Positions 51,891-60,478 of a DNA stretch of 64,000 nt are shown here, in pieces. The notes beneath the pieces were generated by a model. The model ran no database searches. It was not told where the DNA came from and saw only the letters and a list, made by a program, of their open reading frames with translations. Made by a program: the position numbers and the translations under genes. Position 1 is the first letter of the stretch; the number at the start of each line of letters is the position of its first letter. Origin of the DNA: CAKRJP01 sp963634745 (lineage in GTDB: Bacteria > Bacillota > Clostridia > Lachnospirales > Lachnospiraceae); NCBI GenBank assembly GCA_963634745.1, contig CAVHCX010000006.1:1-64000 (forward strand). The letters run 5' to 3'.

Positions 51891-52637
51891 TTAGATGGCA
51901 GCTAATTGTTGGAGGGCATTCTTTTCCAAAATCACCTGGCAATGCTCCTCTAAGAATGCCAAGTTAGCGCCGCTAGCCTTTTCGATGTTGCCATACTCGG
52001 ACAGCATGTTGCAAATTCGGTTGAAATCCTTGGGCTCATGCTGAGATCTGGTGAGGGCAAGGAGAAATAAATCCTCTTCCTCGTCCTTGTAGAGGGTATT
52101 GGAACCGTCGTAGAAATCTGCCAGAACTTGGGATGCTTCTAATATGGTATCCATGGTGGAGAAGGAGAATAATCGAAGGGATGGAAGGGATTCTTCCGGA
52201 TCCTTTTCTTCTTCTTTTAGCTCCTGTGTATCTTCCTCCTGGGAGATGCCTAACTTTTCATTTATCTTGCCTAGAAGATCCATAACCGTCTCGGCTCCGG
52301 CCAACTTGGATGGCAGAGTAGGGGTGAGGCTATCGCCGTCATTGCCCTGGGAAGGGGAGAATCTGGAAAATCTGGTATCCAGTTCTTCGGGATCTTCAAC
52401 CTTTGTAATTATAAGCACAATAGAGTCGGAAGAAGAGGGGATGGCCTCGATCATAAGAGGCATATTCTCTGCTTCAAATCCAAACTCTTTGGCGGCTTGT
52501 TGCATCATATCATGGAAAAGTGATTTGGCTTTCTCGGTACCATATGCAAGTTCGCTTAGATGTAGCTGACGTTCAGCCAGGTCTGCTCTTGTTAATGTGC
52601 AGCGAATCTGATTATCATTGATTTTTTCAATCTTCAT
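51891..52637 (-). CDS. mecA: Adaptor protein MecA
   Basis: 248 aa from ATG 52637 (AAGGAAGTGA upstream); a longer frame to 52688 would cross the promoter. N-terminal MKIEKINDNQIRCTLTRADLAERQL is the MecA substrate-binding domain. After a low-complexity acidic linker the C-terminal domain (LFSFSTMDTILEASQVLADFYDGSNTLYKDEEEDLFLLAL) binds the ClpC ATPase. It targets regulators for ClpCP proteolysis in Firmicutes. Confidence 0.92.
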   Translation of the reverse strand: MKIEKINDNQIRCTLTRADLAERQLHLSELAYGTEKAKSLFHDMMQQAAKEFGFEAENMPLMIEAIPSSSDSIVLIITKVEDPEELDTRFSRFSPSQGNDGDSLTPTLPSKLAGAETVMDLLGKINEKLGISQEEDTQELKEEEKDPEESLPSLRLFSFSTMDTILEASQVLADFYDGSNTLYKDEEEDLFLLALTRSQHEPKDFNRICNMLSEYGNIEKASGANLAFLEEHCQVILEKNALQQLAAI

Positions 52638-52658
52638 TTTATCACTTCCTTTTGGCTT

Positions 52659-52688
52659 AGTATAGCATAGAGACTCGGACAAGTCCAA
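52659..52688 (-). promoter_or_regulatory. mecA promoter
   Basis: Minus strand TTGGAC (plus 52683-52688), 18-nt spacer, TATACT (52659-52664) with a TGC extended -10. Confidence 0.6.
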
Positions 52689-52717
52689 ATAAAATAAGGC
52701 TAAAATTTAAAAAGTAC

Positions 52718-52746
52718 TTGCGGATTTTTCCCGGCCCTCGTATAAT
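52718..52746 (+). promoter_or_regulatory. Sigma-A promoter with long leader before the 72-aa gene
   Basis: TTGCGG (52718-52723), 17-nt spacer, TATAAT (52741-52746). Diverges from mecA. Confidence 0.6.
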
Positions 52747-53045
52747 AGCTGTTACCAGAAGATGGTTTCACCTGATAACACAATTTTCATTTATCTTATC
52801 TAAAGGTGAATCTTTTAAAAACAATCAGACCGTCCGATTCGGACAAGATATCACAGGAAGTTTTATAGGAAAAGTTAATCATGAATGTTGCTGCAGCGCC
52901 AGAACAATCTTCTGCCGTGCGCATTTTTAATGCCCATAGCATCGGTCAATGTATCACAGCATCTCGCGAATGAATCATGGGGGTTAGTGCGATTTTTTGT
53001 TATCAGGGCTTTTGCAGGAACCGGTAGATGAGGAAAGGAGGAGCT
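52747..53045 (+). other. About 300-nt transcribed leader with palindromes and a possible 30-codon ORF
   Basis: Between the promoter and the next gene lie TTCACCT/AGGTGAA arms (near 52767 and 52803), the palindrome GTCCGATTCGGAC (52832-52844), and a 30-codon ORF (52881-52973, MNVAAAPEQSSAVRIFNAHS...) with a GGAAAAG site 6-7 nt upstream. A T6 run lies near 52994. It could be a cis-regulatory RNA or leader peptide; I do not recognise a known riboswitch. Confidence 0.4.
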
Positions 53046-53264
53046 ATGGGAAATAGGGAAGAGCAGCGCCTATTTCGAGAGCTTACAGGTTATGAAAAGA
53101 ATAGTGTTGGATTAAAAATGAACGGAGCATATGCCAGTCCCATGCAGATTGTGCAAGCACATATGATGCGGGAGGGGAATGTATATATGCGAGATTATGT
53201 CTTGAACGATCTGGGAGATATTCAGGAAGTGAATTTTAATCAGATTGAATCTATGAGCTCTTGA
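53046..53264 (+). CDS. Small unknown protein (72 aa)
   Basis: MGNREEQRLFRELTGYEKNSVGLKMNG... from ATG 53046 with AAAGGAGG 4-5 nt upstream; the in-frame ATG at 53028 overlaps nothing but has no ribosome site. No membrane helix; contains SPMQIVQAHMMREGNVYMRDYVL and an Ile/Asn-rich end. I do not recognise it. Preceded by an unusually long leader and followed by 169 nt with no clear terminator. Confidence 0.65.
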   Translation: MGNREEQRLFRELTGYEKNSVGLKMNGAYASPMQIVQAHMMREGNVYMRDYVLNDLGDIQEVNFNQIESMSS

Positions 53265-53384
53265 GGTGATTTTTTTAAAATATACTTTTGGAGATTTGTT
53301 TGTATTTAGTGAAAGAAAAAAATAGATAGGCAAAGAGGAATGGGAAGTGCGCATACCCCGCGTAGATTCTAGAAGAAAAAGTTA

Positions 53385-53413
53385 ATGACGTGTCTTTTTG
53401 GGTTTGCTATAAT
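53385..53413 (+). promoter_or_regulatory. Promoter of the GH18 gene
   Basis: ATGACG (53385-53390), 17-nt spacer, TATAAT (53408-53413) with TGC extended -10; ATG 20 nt downstream with AGGAGG. Confidence 0.65.
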
Positions 53414-53433
53414 GGCTCTATAGGAGGTAGAGA

Positions 53434-55221
53434 ATGGAAGAAAACGAAAACCAAAAATTGAAGGAGATGCGTCGCAGACAATTGGCCAGACGAAGGCGCC
53501 TTCAGCGTAAGCGAAAAAGACGAAGAACGATTACCGTAATTCTTTTTATTATATTATTAGCAGTAATTGCCTTGGCAGCATTTCTTTGGAAAAAATATAG
53601 TCCCACAAAAGAGACTTATGATTTGAATGATTATTATGGAATAGAAGAAGATGGACAGATGGCGGTTATTGTGGATAATCACATTGCCGGCGGCACAGGA
53701 CTAATCGCAGACGGCAAGGCCTATATCAAGTATGATACAGTGAGAGATTCTATTAACAGTCGTTTTTACTGGGATTCTGAAGGACAGCAAATATTATATA
53801 CTTTGCCGACAGCTACAATTTTTATCCCTGTAGAGAGCAAGGAATATTCCGTTGCTAAAGACAAGCAGAGTGAAGAGTATATATTAGTAAAGTTAGAGAA
53901 TGATACACCCTATATTGCATTAGATTTTATAGAGCGGTATACCAATATTGACTATGAGGTATATGAGAATCCAAGTCGTGTCATGATCATTAGTGATTGG
54001 GGCAAGACTTCGGTTGCTACTGTAAAGAGAAATACCCAGGTTCGTTACCAGGCAGGTGTAAAAAGCCCTGTTTTGACCCAGATCAAGAAGGGGGATGAGG
54101 TCACCTGGATGGAGGATGAAGGCCGGTGGAAGAAGGTTCGGACCAAGGATGGATTTATGGGCTATGTAAAAAGTTCGGCCCTGTCTAAGGTCAAGGAAAC
54201 TACCACAAGCAGAGATTTTGATGAGCCTGAATATACCAATATTTCAAAAGACTATACCATCAATTTGGTTTGGCATAATGTTTCGAATGAGGATGCCAAC
54301 GATGGCTTGGAAGAACTTTTGGAGAAGACGGATGGCCTGACAACCATTGCCCCAACCTGGTACCATGTGCTCAATACCAAGGGAGATGTCAATTCCATAG
54401 CATCAGAAAGCTACGTGACCTATGCCCATAAGAAGGGCTTAGAAGTTTGGGCAACCCTGAGAGATTTCGATAGCGACAATGGAATTAATTCCTATGACGA
54501 AACCTATGAGCTGCTTCAAAATACAGAGGCCAGAACCAATATCATCAACTCGGTAATCAACGAGGCCGTGGAGATGGGAATTGATGGTATTAACTTGGAT
54601 TTTGAGCATATTTCCACAGATTGCGGAGAACATTTTATTCAGTTTGTCCGAGAATTATCTGTAAGATGCAGACAGAACGAGATCGTATTGTCTGTAGACA
54701 ACTATGTACCAAAGAGTTTTAATTTACAATACAACCGTACCGAACAGGGAGTTGTTGCGGATTATGTGATTATTATGGGGTACGATGAGCATTATGCAGG
54801 ATCGGATGAGGCAGGATCTGTGGCTTCTTATGATTATGTAAATGATGGCATTACCGAAACCTTGCAGGAGGTTCCTGCCAACAAGATCATCAGCGCGGTT
54901 CCTTTCTTCACTCGGCTTTGGAGTGAGAAAAACGGTACAGTAGAAAGTAAAGCCCTGGGCATGGAGGATGCAGCGGATGCAGTAAGCGCAGCCGGAGCAA
55001 CCACCAGCTGGGATGACACCACCAAACAAAATTACGCCACATGGAAAGGAGAGGATGGAACCAAATATGAGATTTGGTTAGAAGATGCATCTTCCCTTAA
55101 AGAGAAACTTCAGATTATGAAGGATAACAAACTGGCTGGAACGGCAGCCTGGGCATTGGGTCAGGAGGACTCAAGCATTTGGTCGGTGATTAAAGAATAT
55201 ACAAGCGATACAAAAGAGTAA
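53434..55221 (+). CDS. Membrane-anchored GH18-family glycosidase with SH3-like domain
   Basis: 595 aa. A very basic N-terminus (1-32), one signal-anchor helix (about 33-51), a copper-amine-oxidase-like region (about 65-190), a bacterial SH3-like domain (about 195-255), and a GH18 barrel (about 275-590). The catalytic D-x-x-D-x-E motif is intact as DGINLDFE with Asp384, Asp389 and acid Glu391. The organisation matches spore-germination/YaaH-type cell-wall glycosidases, which act on peptidoglycan or chitin-like glycans outside the membrane. Flanked by its own promoter and terminator. Confidence 0.9.
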   Translation: MEENENQKLKEMRRRQLARRRRLQRKRKRRRTITVILFIILLAVIALAAFLWKKYSPTKETYDLNDYYGIEEDGQMAVIVDNHIAGGTGLIADGKAYIKYDTVRDSINSRFYWDSEGQQILYTLPTATIFIPVESKEYSVAKDKQSEEYILVKLENDTPYIALDFIERYTNIDYEVYENPSRVMIISDWGKTSVATVKRNTQVRYQAGVKSPVLTQIKKGDEVTWMEDEGRWKKVRTKDGFMGYVKSSALSKVKETTTSRDFDEPEYTNISKDYTINLVWHNVSNEDANDGLEELLEKTDGLTTIAPTWYHVLNTKGDVNSIASESYVTYAHKKGLEVWATLRDFDSDNGINSYDETYELLQNTEARTNIINSVINEAVEMGIDGINLDFEHISTDCGEHFIQFVRELSVRCRQNEIVLSVDNYVPKSFNLQYNRTEQGVVADYVIIMGYDEHYAGSDEAGSVASYDYVNDGITETLQEVPANKIISAVPFFTRLWSEKNGTVESKALGMEDAADAVSAAGATTSWDDTTKQNYATWKGEDGTKYEIWLEDASSLKEKLQIMKDNKLAGTAAWALGQEDSSIWSVIKEYTSDTKE

Positions 55222-55227
55222 GCCATG

Positions 55228-55285
55228 GGACATCCCCTTTTAAAATCCGCGGAGTGGGCGGGTTTTAAGGGGGATGTCCTTTTTT
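55228..55285 (+). terminator. Terminator after the GH18 gene (repeat copy 1)
   Basis: GGACATCCCC (55228-55237) pairs with GGGGATGTCC (55270-55279), extended inward by TTTTAAAATCCGC against GCGGGTTTTAA, then a T run. Its left arm is nearly identical to the terminator at 57522. Confidence 0.9.
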
Positions 55286-55331
55286 GTTTGTGGATTTTAA
55301 TAGGGACCTATGAAGTTCTAAAAAAAAAGCA

Positions 55332-55360
55332 TAGGCAAAACGTGCGCTATAGGGTATATT
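55332..55360 (+). promoter_or_regulatory. Candidate promoter of the M13 peptidase gene
   Basis: TAGGCA (55332-55337), 17-nt spacer, TATATT (55355-55360). Confidence 0.4.
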
Positions 55361-55407
55361 GTTAGCTATAGAGGAAATAATAATTTGAATTTCGAAGGAG
55401 GAATGCT

Positions 55408-57495
55408 ATGAAAAAGAAATTATTAGCCATTCTGTTGTCGGCAACCATGGTAACAGGCCTGTATGGCTGTGGAGGATCGGCTAGCAAAACGACAGAGGAC
55501 AGCACAGGATCAGTTGCTGAAGGTAGCATGGATTATACCGGCGGAAGTCCATGGATCAATTCCAATATAGTCAGTAATGTGGAAAGTGTGTCAGATGTGG
55601 ATCTAAAGGATAATTTTGACCTGGCCATTAATGGAGACTGGGTTAAGGAGCATGAAATTAAATCCGGAGAGACCAATTATACGATGTTAGTGTCATTTGG
55701 AGATACACTGAATCAGCGACTTTTGGAGCTTATGCAGTCGGATTCTGAATCGGAAGACCATAACAAACAACTGGTAACCACACTATATCAGGAATTTATG
55801 AATTGGGAGGCCAGGGATGCAGAAGGCACAGAGCCTTTGATGCCCTATCTGCAGGAAATTGAGTCGCTGCAAAATCAGGAGGATCTGGAAGCTTATTTTA
55901 CAAAAACGGACTATAAATTTTCCAATCTTTTGATGCTATATCCTGCCGTGGCTCCCGATGATACATCTTTGTATATTTTGGGAGTTTCCTCTCCGGAATT
56001 ATTCCTGGATGATACTGCTGATTATGAGGATCTGGAAGATTTGTCTGCTTATTCCCAGCAGACCTATGACTGTAAAGAGGAAGCTGTAGAAACTGTACTG
56101 ACTCAGTGCGGTTATACAGAAGACGAAGTAAAGGAGATCTTCGAGGGAGCCATTCAGTTTGAAAAAAAGATGGCAGAATTTTGTTATACCAATGATGAGG
56201 TGGCTCTCAGTGAAACTATGGAGCAGGTCTATAAGCAGGTTTATTCTCCTCAAGAATTAGAGAAGTATCACTGGTACTCCCTGGTGGATGAACATTGTAA
56301 GGCCAATGGTATGAAAGAAATACCGGCTGTATGGCTTGATCAAAAGGAAGAATATTATGAGCACTTGGATGAACTTCTTTCTGAGGATAATCTAGAGCTT
56401 ATAAAAGACTATTTGCTGGCACATACAGCAAGCAGTGCTATTGAGAATCTAGACAAGGAGACCTTCTATAAAGCGAAAGATATTAAGAATAAGCTAAATG
56501 GTTCCGAAGGATATAGGGAAGAGACGGAGTATGGGGTTGATCTGGTTAGCGACAGTCTAGGCTGGCCTCTTTCAAAACTTTACTGTGATCGTTATGTTAC
56601 GGCGGAGGATAAGCAGACGATCTATGATCTTATAGAAGAAATTATAGATGGATATAAGGCAATGCTTGAGGAGGAAGATTTCCTTTCCGAGGCTACAAAG
56701 GAAAAAGCAATCGAAAAACTGGATAAGCTTCGGATCAACTGTATGTATCCGGATGACTGGAGCGATTATAACTATGATGACTTGGAACTATCAGATAGCT
56801 ATTTTGAGTCAATGGTAGCAATCAAGGAATATGAAACTAAGAAGTCAGTAGAGGACTTTAATGAGCCTGTGAACCTAGATGAGTGGGCAGATATTCCAAT
56901 TGATCAAAACTCCTGCTATTTGTGTACAAATAATTCCATCAATATCTTGCCCGGACTTTTGGGAGATGTATTGTATAATAGCGATATGTCAAAGGAAGAA
57001 GTCTATGGTATGGCTGGAGGGGTTATCGGACACGAAATCTCCCATGCCTTTGATGCAATAGGGGCAACCTATGATGCGGATGGAAATTACGCAGACTGGT
57101 GGACCAGCGAAGATAAGGAGGCCTTTAAGGCCATGACGGATGAGCTGGTAGCTTATTATAATGATATTTCTGTATGGGAGGGCCTTTCTTGCAACGGGGA
57201 GCTGAATAAGACAGAGGCCTGCGCAGACATGGGGGGAATGGCAGTGCTTCTTCGCCTGGCTTCGGAGGATCCAAAGTTTGATTACCAGAAATTCTTTGAA
57301 TCCTTTGCAGAAGCATGGGCGCAAAATATTACGCCGGAAACAGCCAGCTATTACTGCAGCTATGATTCGCATCCTTTGAACTACCTTCGCGTAAATGTTA
57401 CGGTGGCACAGTTCCAGGAGTTTTATGATACCTTCGATGTGAAGGAAGGAGATGGTATGTATATTGCTCCGGAGGATAGGGTAAAGATTTGGTAA
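55408..57495 (+). CDS. pepO: M13-family (neprilysin/PepO-like) metallopeptidase lipoprotein
   Basis: 695 aa. A lipoprotein signal (KKKLLAILLSATMVTGLYGC, lipobox Cys about 21) places it on the outer face of the membrane. Zinc motif HEISH (His542, Glu543, His546), third ligand Glu603 and Asp607 in TEACADMGG, and the C-terminal SHPLNYLRVNVTVAQFQEFYDTFDV are all typical of M13. It would cleave oligopeptides at the cell surface. AAGGAGG ribosome site. The gene sits between two near-identical terminators. Confidence 0.94.
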   Translation: MKKKLLAILLSATMVTGLYGCGGSASKTTEDSTGSVAEGSMDYTGGSPWINSNIVSNVESVSDVDLKDNFDLAINGDWVKEHEIKSGETNYTMLVSFGDTLNQRLLELMQSDSESEDHNKQLVTTLYQEFMNWEARDAEGTEPLMPYLQEIESLQNQEDLEAYFTKTDYKFSNLLMLYPAVAPDDTSLYILGVSSPELFLDDTADYEDLEDLSAYSQQTYDCKEEAVETVLTQCGYTEDEVKEIFEGAIQFEKKMAEFCYTNDEVALSETMEQVYKQVYSPQELEKYHWYSLVDEHCKANGMKEIPAVWLDQKEEYYEHLDELLSEDNLELIKDYLLAHTASSAIENLDKETFYKAKDIKNKLNGSEGYREETEYGVDLVSDSLGWPLSKLYCDRYVTAEDKQTIYDLIEEIIDGYKAMLEEEDFLSEATKEKAIEKLDKLRINCMYPDDWSDYNYDDLELSDSYFESMVAIKEYETKKSVEDFNEPVNLDEWADIPIDQNSCYLCTNNSINILPGLLGDVLYNSDMSKEEVYGMAGGVIGHEISHAFDAIGATYDADGNYADWWTSEDKEAFKAMTDELVAYYNDISVWEGLSCNGELNKTEACADMGGMAVLLRLASEDPKFDYQKFFESFAEAWAQNITPETASYYCSYDSHPLNYLRVNVTVAQFQEFYDTFDVKEGDGMYIAPEDRVKIW

Positions 57496-57521
57496 AAAAA
57501 TAGAAGAGAAAGTAAAGCATG

Positions 57522-57578
57522 GGACATCCCCTTTAAATCCGCGGAGCACATGGATTTTAAGGGGATGTCTTCTTGTTT
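57522..57578 (+). terminator. Terminator after the M13 gene (repeat copy 2)
   Basis: GGACATCCCCTTTAAATCC (57522-57540) pairs almost fully with GGATTTTAAGGGGATGTCT (57552-57570), then a T-rich tail. Shares the run CATGGGACATCCCC and CCGCGGAG with the terminator at 55228. Confidence 0.88.
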
Positions 57579-57601
57579 CTAAAAATGGACTGTGTTAAAA
57601 T
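57573..57601 (+). promoter_or_regulatory. Candidate promoter of the dCMP-deaminase operon
   Basis: TTGTTT (57573-57578), 17-nt spacer, TAAAAT (57596-57601) with TGT extended -10. Confidence 0.4.
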
Positions 57602-57634
57602 TAGACCGAAATAAAGATAGAGAGGAAATCAGAT

Positions 57635-58123
57635 ATGGGAAGTCAAAGAAAAGATTATATCAGCTGGGATGAATATTTTATGGGTGTGGCTAAGCTTTCA
57701 GGTATGCGGTCTAAGGATCCCAATACCCAGGTGGGATGCTGTATCGTCAGTCAGGATAATAAGATTTTATCTATGGGATACAATGGATTTCCCATTGGAT
57801 GTTCAGATGAAGAATTTCCTTGGATCAGGGAAGGGGAGGACCCTTTAGAGACCAAGTATGTTTATATTGTGCATAGCGAACTGAATGCGATCTTAAATTA
57901 CAGAGGGGGGAGCCTCGAGGGGTCTAAGTTATATGTTTCCCTTTTCCCATGCAATGAGTGCGCCAAGGCTATTATCCAAAGCGGGATCAAGGAAGTGATT
58001 TACGATAGCAATAAATATGAAAATTCTGCCTCTGTTATGGCCTCTATGCGGATGCTTAAGACCGCAGGGGTGAAGGTGCATAGATATGAGAGATCCGGCC
58101 GAGAGGTATCGATCGAGTTATAG
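57635..58123 (+). CDS. comEB: Deoxycytidylate deaminase (ComEB-type)
   Basis: 162 aa. Converts dCMP to dUMP for thymidylate synthesis. Catalytic zinc site: His80 and Glu82 in VHSELNAIL, Cys106 and Cys109 in PCNEC. The upstream SKDPNTQVGCCIV segment and NGFP are typical of dCMP deaminase. Followed 10 nt later by the Sua5-type gene, so the two form one operon. Confidence 0.94.
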   Translation: MGSQRKDYISWDEYFMGVAKLSGMRSKDPNTQVGCCIVSQDNKILSMGYNGFPIGCSDEEFPWIREGEDPLETKYVYIVHSELNAILNYRGGSLEGSKLYVSLFPCNECAKAIIQSGIKEVIYDSNKYENSASVMASMRMLKTAGVKVHRYERSGREVSIEL

Positions 58124-58133
58124 GGAGAGTAAG

Positions 58134-59246
58134 ATGAAGACCATTTATGGATATGTAGACCGGGAGGCTCTTGGGCGGATGAATGCAAAGGAAGAGCCCC
58201 TGGGAGAAGAGGATAAAAATAAATTTAAGACAAGCAAGAAGGCCCTTGAGGAAGCCGGAAGGATTCTAAGGGAAGGGGGCCTGGTGGCCTTTCCCACGGA
58301 AACGGTATATGGCTTGGGGGCAGATGGCTTAAATCAGGAGGCTTCTAAGAAAATTTATGGGGCCAAGGGACGGCCCTCTGACAATCCTTTGATCATCCAT
58401 ATCACAAATATGCAGGATTTGGAAAAGATTGTGGAGGAGATCCCGGAAACTGCCAGAATGATTGCAGAAAAATACTGGCCGGGACCCTTGACTATGATTT
58501 TTAAGAAGGCGGCCTGTGTGCCATACGAAACTACGGGAGGCCTTGATACGGTGGCTGTTAGAATGCCTAGTGATGAGGTGGCGAAAGCGGTGATCCAGGC
58601 CGGCGGCGGCTATATTGCGGCTCCCAGCGCCAATACGTCCGGAAGGCCCAGTCCTACGACAGCGGCCCATGTAAAGGAAGACCTTGAGGGAAAGATTGAT
58701 ATGATCCTGGACGGAGGTGCCGTGGATATTGGGGTGGAGTCCTCCATTCTTGATGTGACGGTGGATCCGCCTATGATCTTAAGACCGGGAGCTATTACAA
58801 AAGAAATGTTGGAGGAGCTTATTGGCCGGGTGGCCATAGACCAGACCTTGATCAAACCGGATAGCAAGGTGACACCCAAGGCGCCGGGGATGAAGTACAG
58901 GCATTATGCTCCAAAGGCTGACCTGACCATCTTTGAGGGAGATATGGAAGCTGTGGTGGAAAAAATCAATGCCCTGGCCGGCCGGCAGTTGGCCTTGGGA
59001 AAGAAGGTTGGCATCATAGCTACAAAGGAGACCCAGGCAAAATATATCCCGGCAGCAGATCTTAAAGTGGCAGGAACCAGGGAAGATGAGGCAACGATTG
59101 CCAACCGCCTCTATGGAATTTTGAGGGAATTTGACGAAGACCGGGTGGACTTTATTTATAGCGAATCCTTTGACAGAGAGGGAATCGGAAGTGCTATCAT
59201 GAACCGTCTTTTGAAGGCGGCGGGCCATCATGTGGAGAGGGTGTAG
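58134..59246 (+). CDS. sua5: L-threonylcarbamoyladenylate synthase (Sua5-type)
   Basis: 370 aa from ATG 58134 with GGGAGAG upstream; an in-frame ATG at 58086 lies inside comEB. The TsaC/YrdC domain has FPTETVYGLGADG, AKGRPSDNPLI, GPLTMIF and SANTSGRPSPT, and the C-terminal Sua5 domain starts after KAPGMKYRHYAPKA. The first 45 residues are extra. It makes threonylcarbamoyl-AMP for tRNA t6A37. Terminator at 59285. Confidence 0.94.
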   Translation: MKTIYGYVDREALGRMNAKEEPLGEEDKNKFKTSKKALEEAGRILREGGLVAFPTETVYGLGADGLNQEASKKIYGAKGRPSDNPLIIHITNMQDLEKIVEEIPETARMIAEKYWPGPLTMIFKKAACVPYETTGGLDTVAVRMPSDEVAKAVIQAGGGYIAAPSANTSGRPSPTTAAHVKEDLEGKIDMILDGGAVDIGVESSILDVTVDPPMILRPGAITKEMLEELIGRVAIDQTLIKPDSKVTPKAPGMKYRHYAPKADLTIFEGDMEAVVEKINALAGRQLALGKKVGIIATKETQAKYIPAADLKVAGTREDEATIANRLYGILREFDEDRVDFIYSESFDREGIGSAIMNRLLKAAGHHVERV

Positions 59247-59284
59247 GCCTTTGGCTATTGAAAATCAAGACTGTTTTGACAAGA

Positions 59285-59310
59285 AAAAACCGCGGATTTC
59301 CGCGGTTTTT
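59285..59310 (+). terminator. Terminator after sua5
   Basis: AAAAACCGCGGA (59285-59296) pairs with TCCGCGGTTTTT (59299-59310); near-perfect palindrome, works in both directions. Confidence 0.92.
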
Positions 59311-59384
59311 CTTTTGTCTTGTCGAGGTTAGATTGGATGAATTTGTGAGGCTTTCACAAAGATTTGCAAGTTCTAAAAAGCCTA

Positions 59385-59440
59385 TTGCCAAATAAAAAAG
59401 CCAAAGTTATAATCATCCTACAAGTTGCAGACAGCAACTT
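59385..59440 (+). promoter_or_regulatory. Promoter of the tad pilus operon with downstream palindrome
   Basis: TTGCCA (59385-59390), 17-nt spacer, TATAAT (59408-59413). AAGTTGC (59422-59428) and GCAACTT (59434-59440) form a 7-bp inverted repeat at the probable start site, either an operator or a 5' mRNA hairpin. About 120 nt of leader follow. Confidence 0.65.
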
Positions 59441-59557
59441 ATCTGATTGTTTTTATTCTAAAGATTCAAAGAGTTCTTATAATTTTTCTTTTGGTTTGAT
59501 CAACCGAGATTCATTGTAAGCAAGTGGAAAAATTGCATATGGGAGGGAGGTTCTTAT

Positions 59558-60478
59558 GTGAGCAACCGTAGTTTAGTAATCTGTGACAAGGAGGAGGCCT
59601 ATGCAACAGCTTTTGCGAATTATTTAACTAAGATTAAAACATTTCCCCTGCAGGTAAAGGTCTGCACGGACCTTGGACAGGTGGAGGATATGTTGGAAAA
59701 GCAAGAAATTTATTTACTCTTAATTCATGAAAAATACCAGGGAAGAGATTTAGAAAACCTGGATGTGAAGAGACAGATTTTACTGGTGGAGCGTGAGACG
59801 GATAAGGATAGGGATGGAATAAGATGTCTCTATAAATATCAGTCGGCAGATGCTCTGCTGGCAGAAGTTTTAGAAGCATGTGCAGGGGAGAAAGGAGTTT
59901 TCGTTCAGCCGGGAAGTAGAAGTGGCTATGGAAAGACCAAGGAAGTGATTGGGATTTTTTCCCCGGTGCATCGATGTGGAAAAACAAGATATGCCTTAAA
60001 GTTAGGGAAAGAGCTAGCCCATTCCGGGAAGGTCCTTTATGTAGGGATGGAATGCTACGGTGGATTAGAGGGCTACTTTAAGGAAGGCTCCTTAAGTGTG
60101 GCAGATGCCCTATATCATGTGCGACAGGAAAATCAAAACCTGGGATCCCTACTTTCAGTGACAGTGGAGTCTATGGAGGGGCTGGATTTTTTGCCTCCGG
60201 CAAAGATGTCGGAGGATATGCGAAATATCAGCAGCAGAGACTGGATAGAATTAATCCGACAGATTGTAGAAAGTGGCATTTACGAGACCGTGATTTTAGA
60301 TATGGATGATGGGATTTCCGGGCTATATGACATTTTAAGAAACTGCACCCAGATACACCTTCTCTATGTTAAGGAGGAGGTGGCCCTGGGGAAGGTGAGA
60401 CAATTTGAAGGGGAGTTGCAAACCATGGGATATGATGACGTGAGACGTAAATTAATCAAGAAGGAGCAATCCTTATGA
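59558..60478 (+). CDS. tadZ: Tad pilus assembly ATPase-like protein TadZ/CpaE
   Basis: 306 aa, GTG start with GGGAGGGAGG about 8 nt upstream. An N-terminal atypical receiver-like domain (1-125) and a C-terminal MinD/ParA-like domain with a deviant Walker A (SPVHRCGKTRYALKLG), then VLYVGMECYGG and VILDMDDG. TadZ locates the Tad machine in the cell. Overlaps tadA by 4 nt. First gene of the Tad operon. Confidence 0.85.
   Translation: MSNRSLVICDKEEAYATAFANYLTKIKTFPLQVKVCTDLGQVEDMLEKQEIYLLLIHEKYQGRDLENLDVKRQILLVERETDKDRDGIRCLYKYQSADALLAEVLEACAGEKGVFVQPGSRSGYGKTKEVIGIFSPVHRCGKTRYALKLGKELAHSGKVLYVGMECYGGLEGYFKEGSLSVADALYHVRQENQNLGSLLSVTVESMEGLDFLPPAKMSEDMRNISSRDWIELIRQIVESGIYETVILDMDDGISGLYDILRNCTQIHLLYVKEEVALGKVRQFEGELQTMGYDDVRRKLIKKEQSL

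Noticed and set aside
52718..52930. 70-codon ORF beginning at the -35 element
   Set aside because: Its start coincides with promoter elements, so the message could not contain it.
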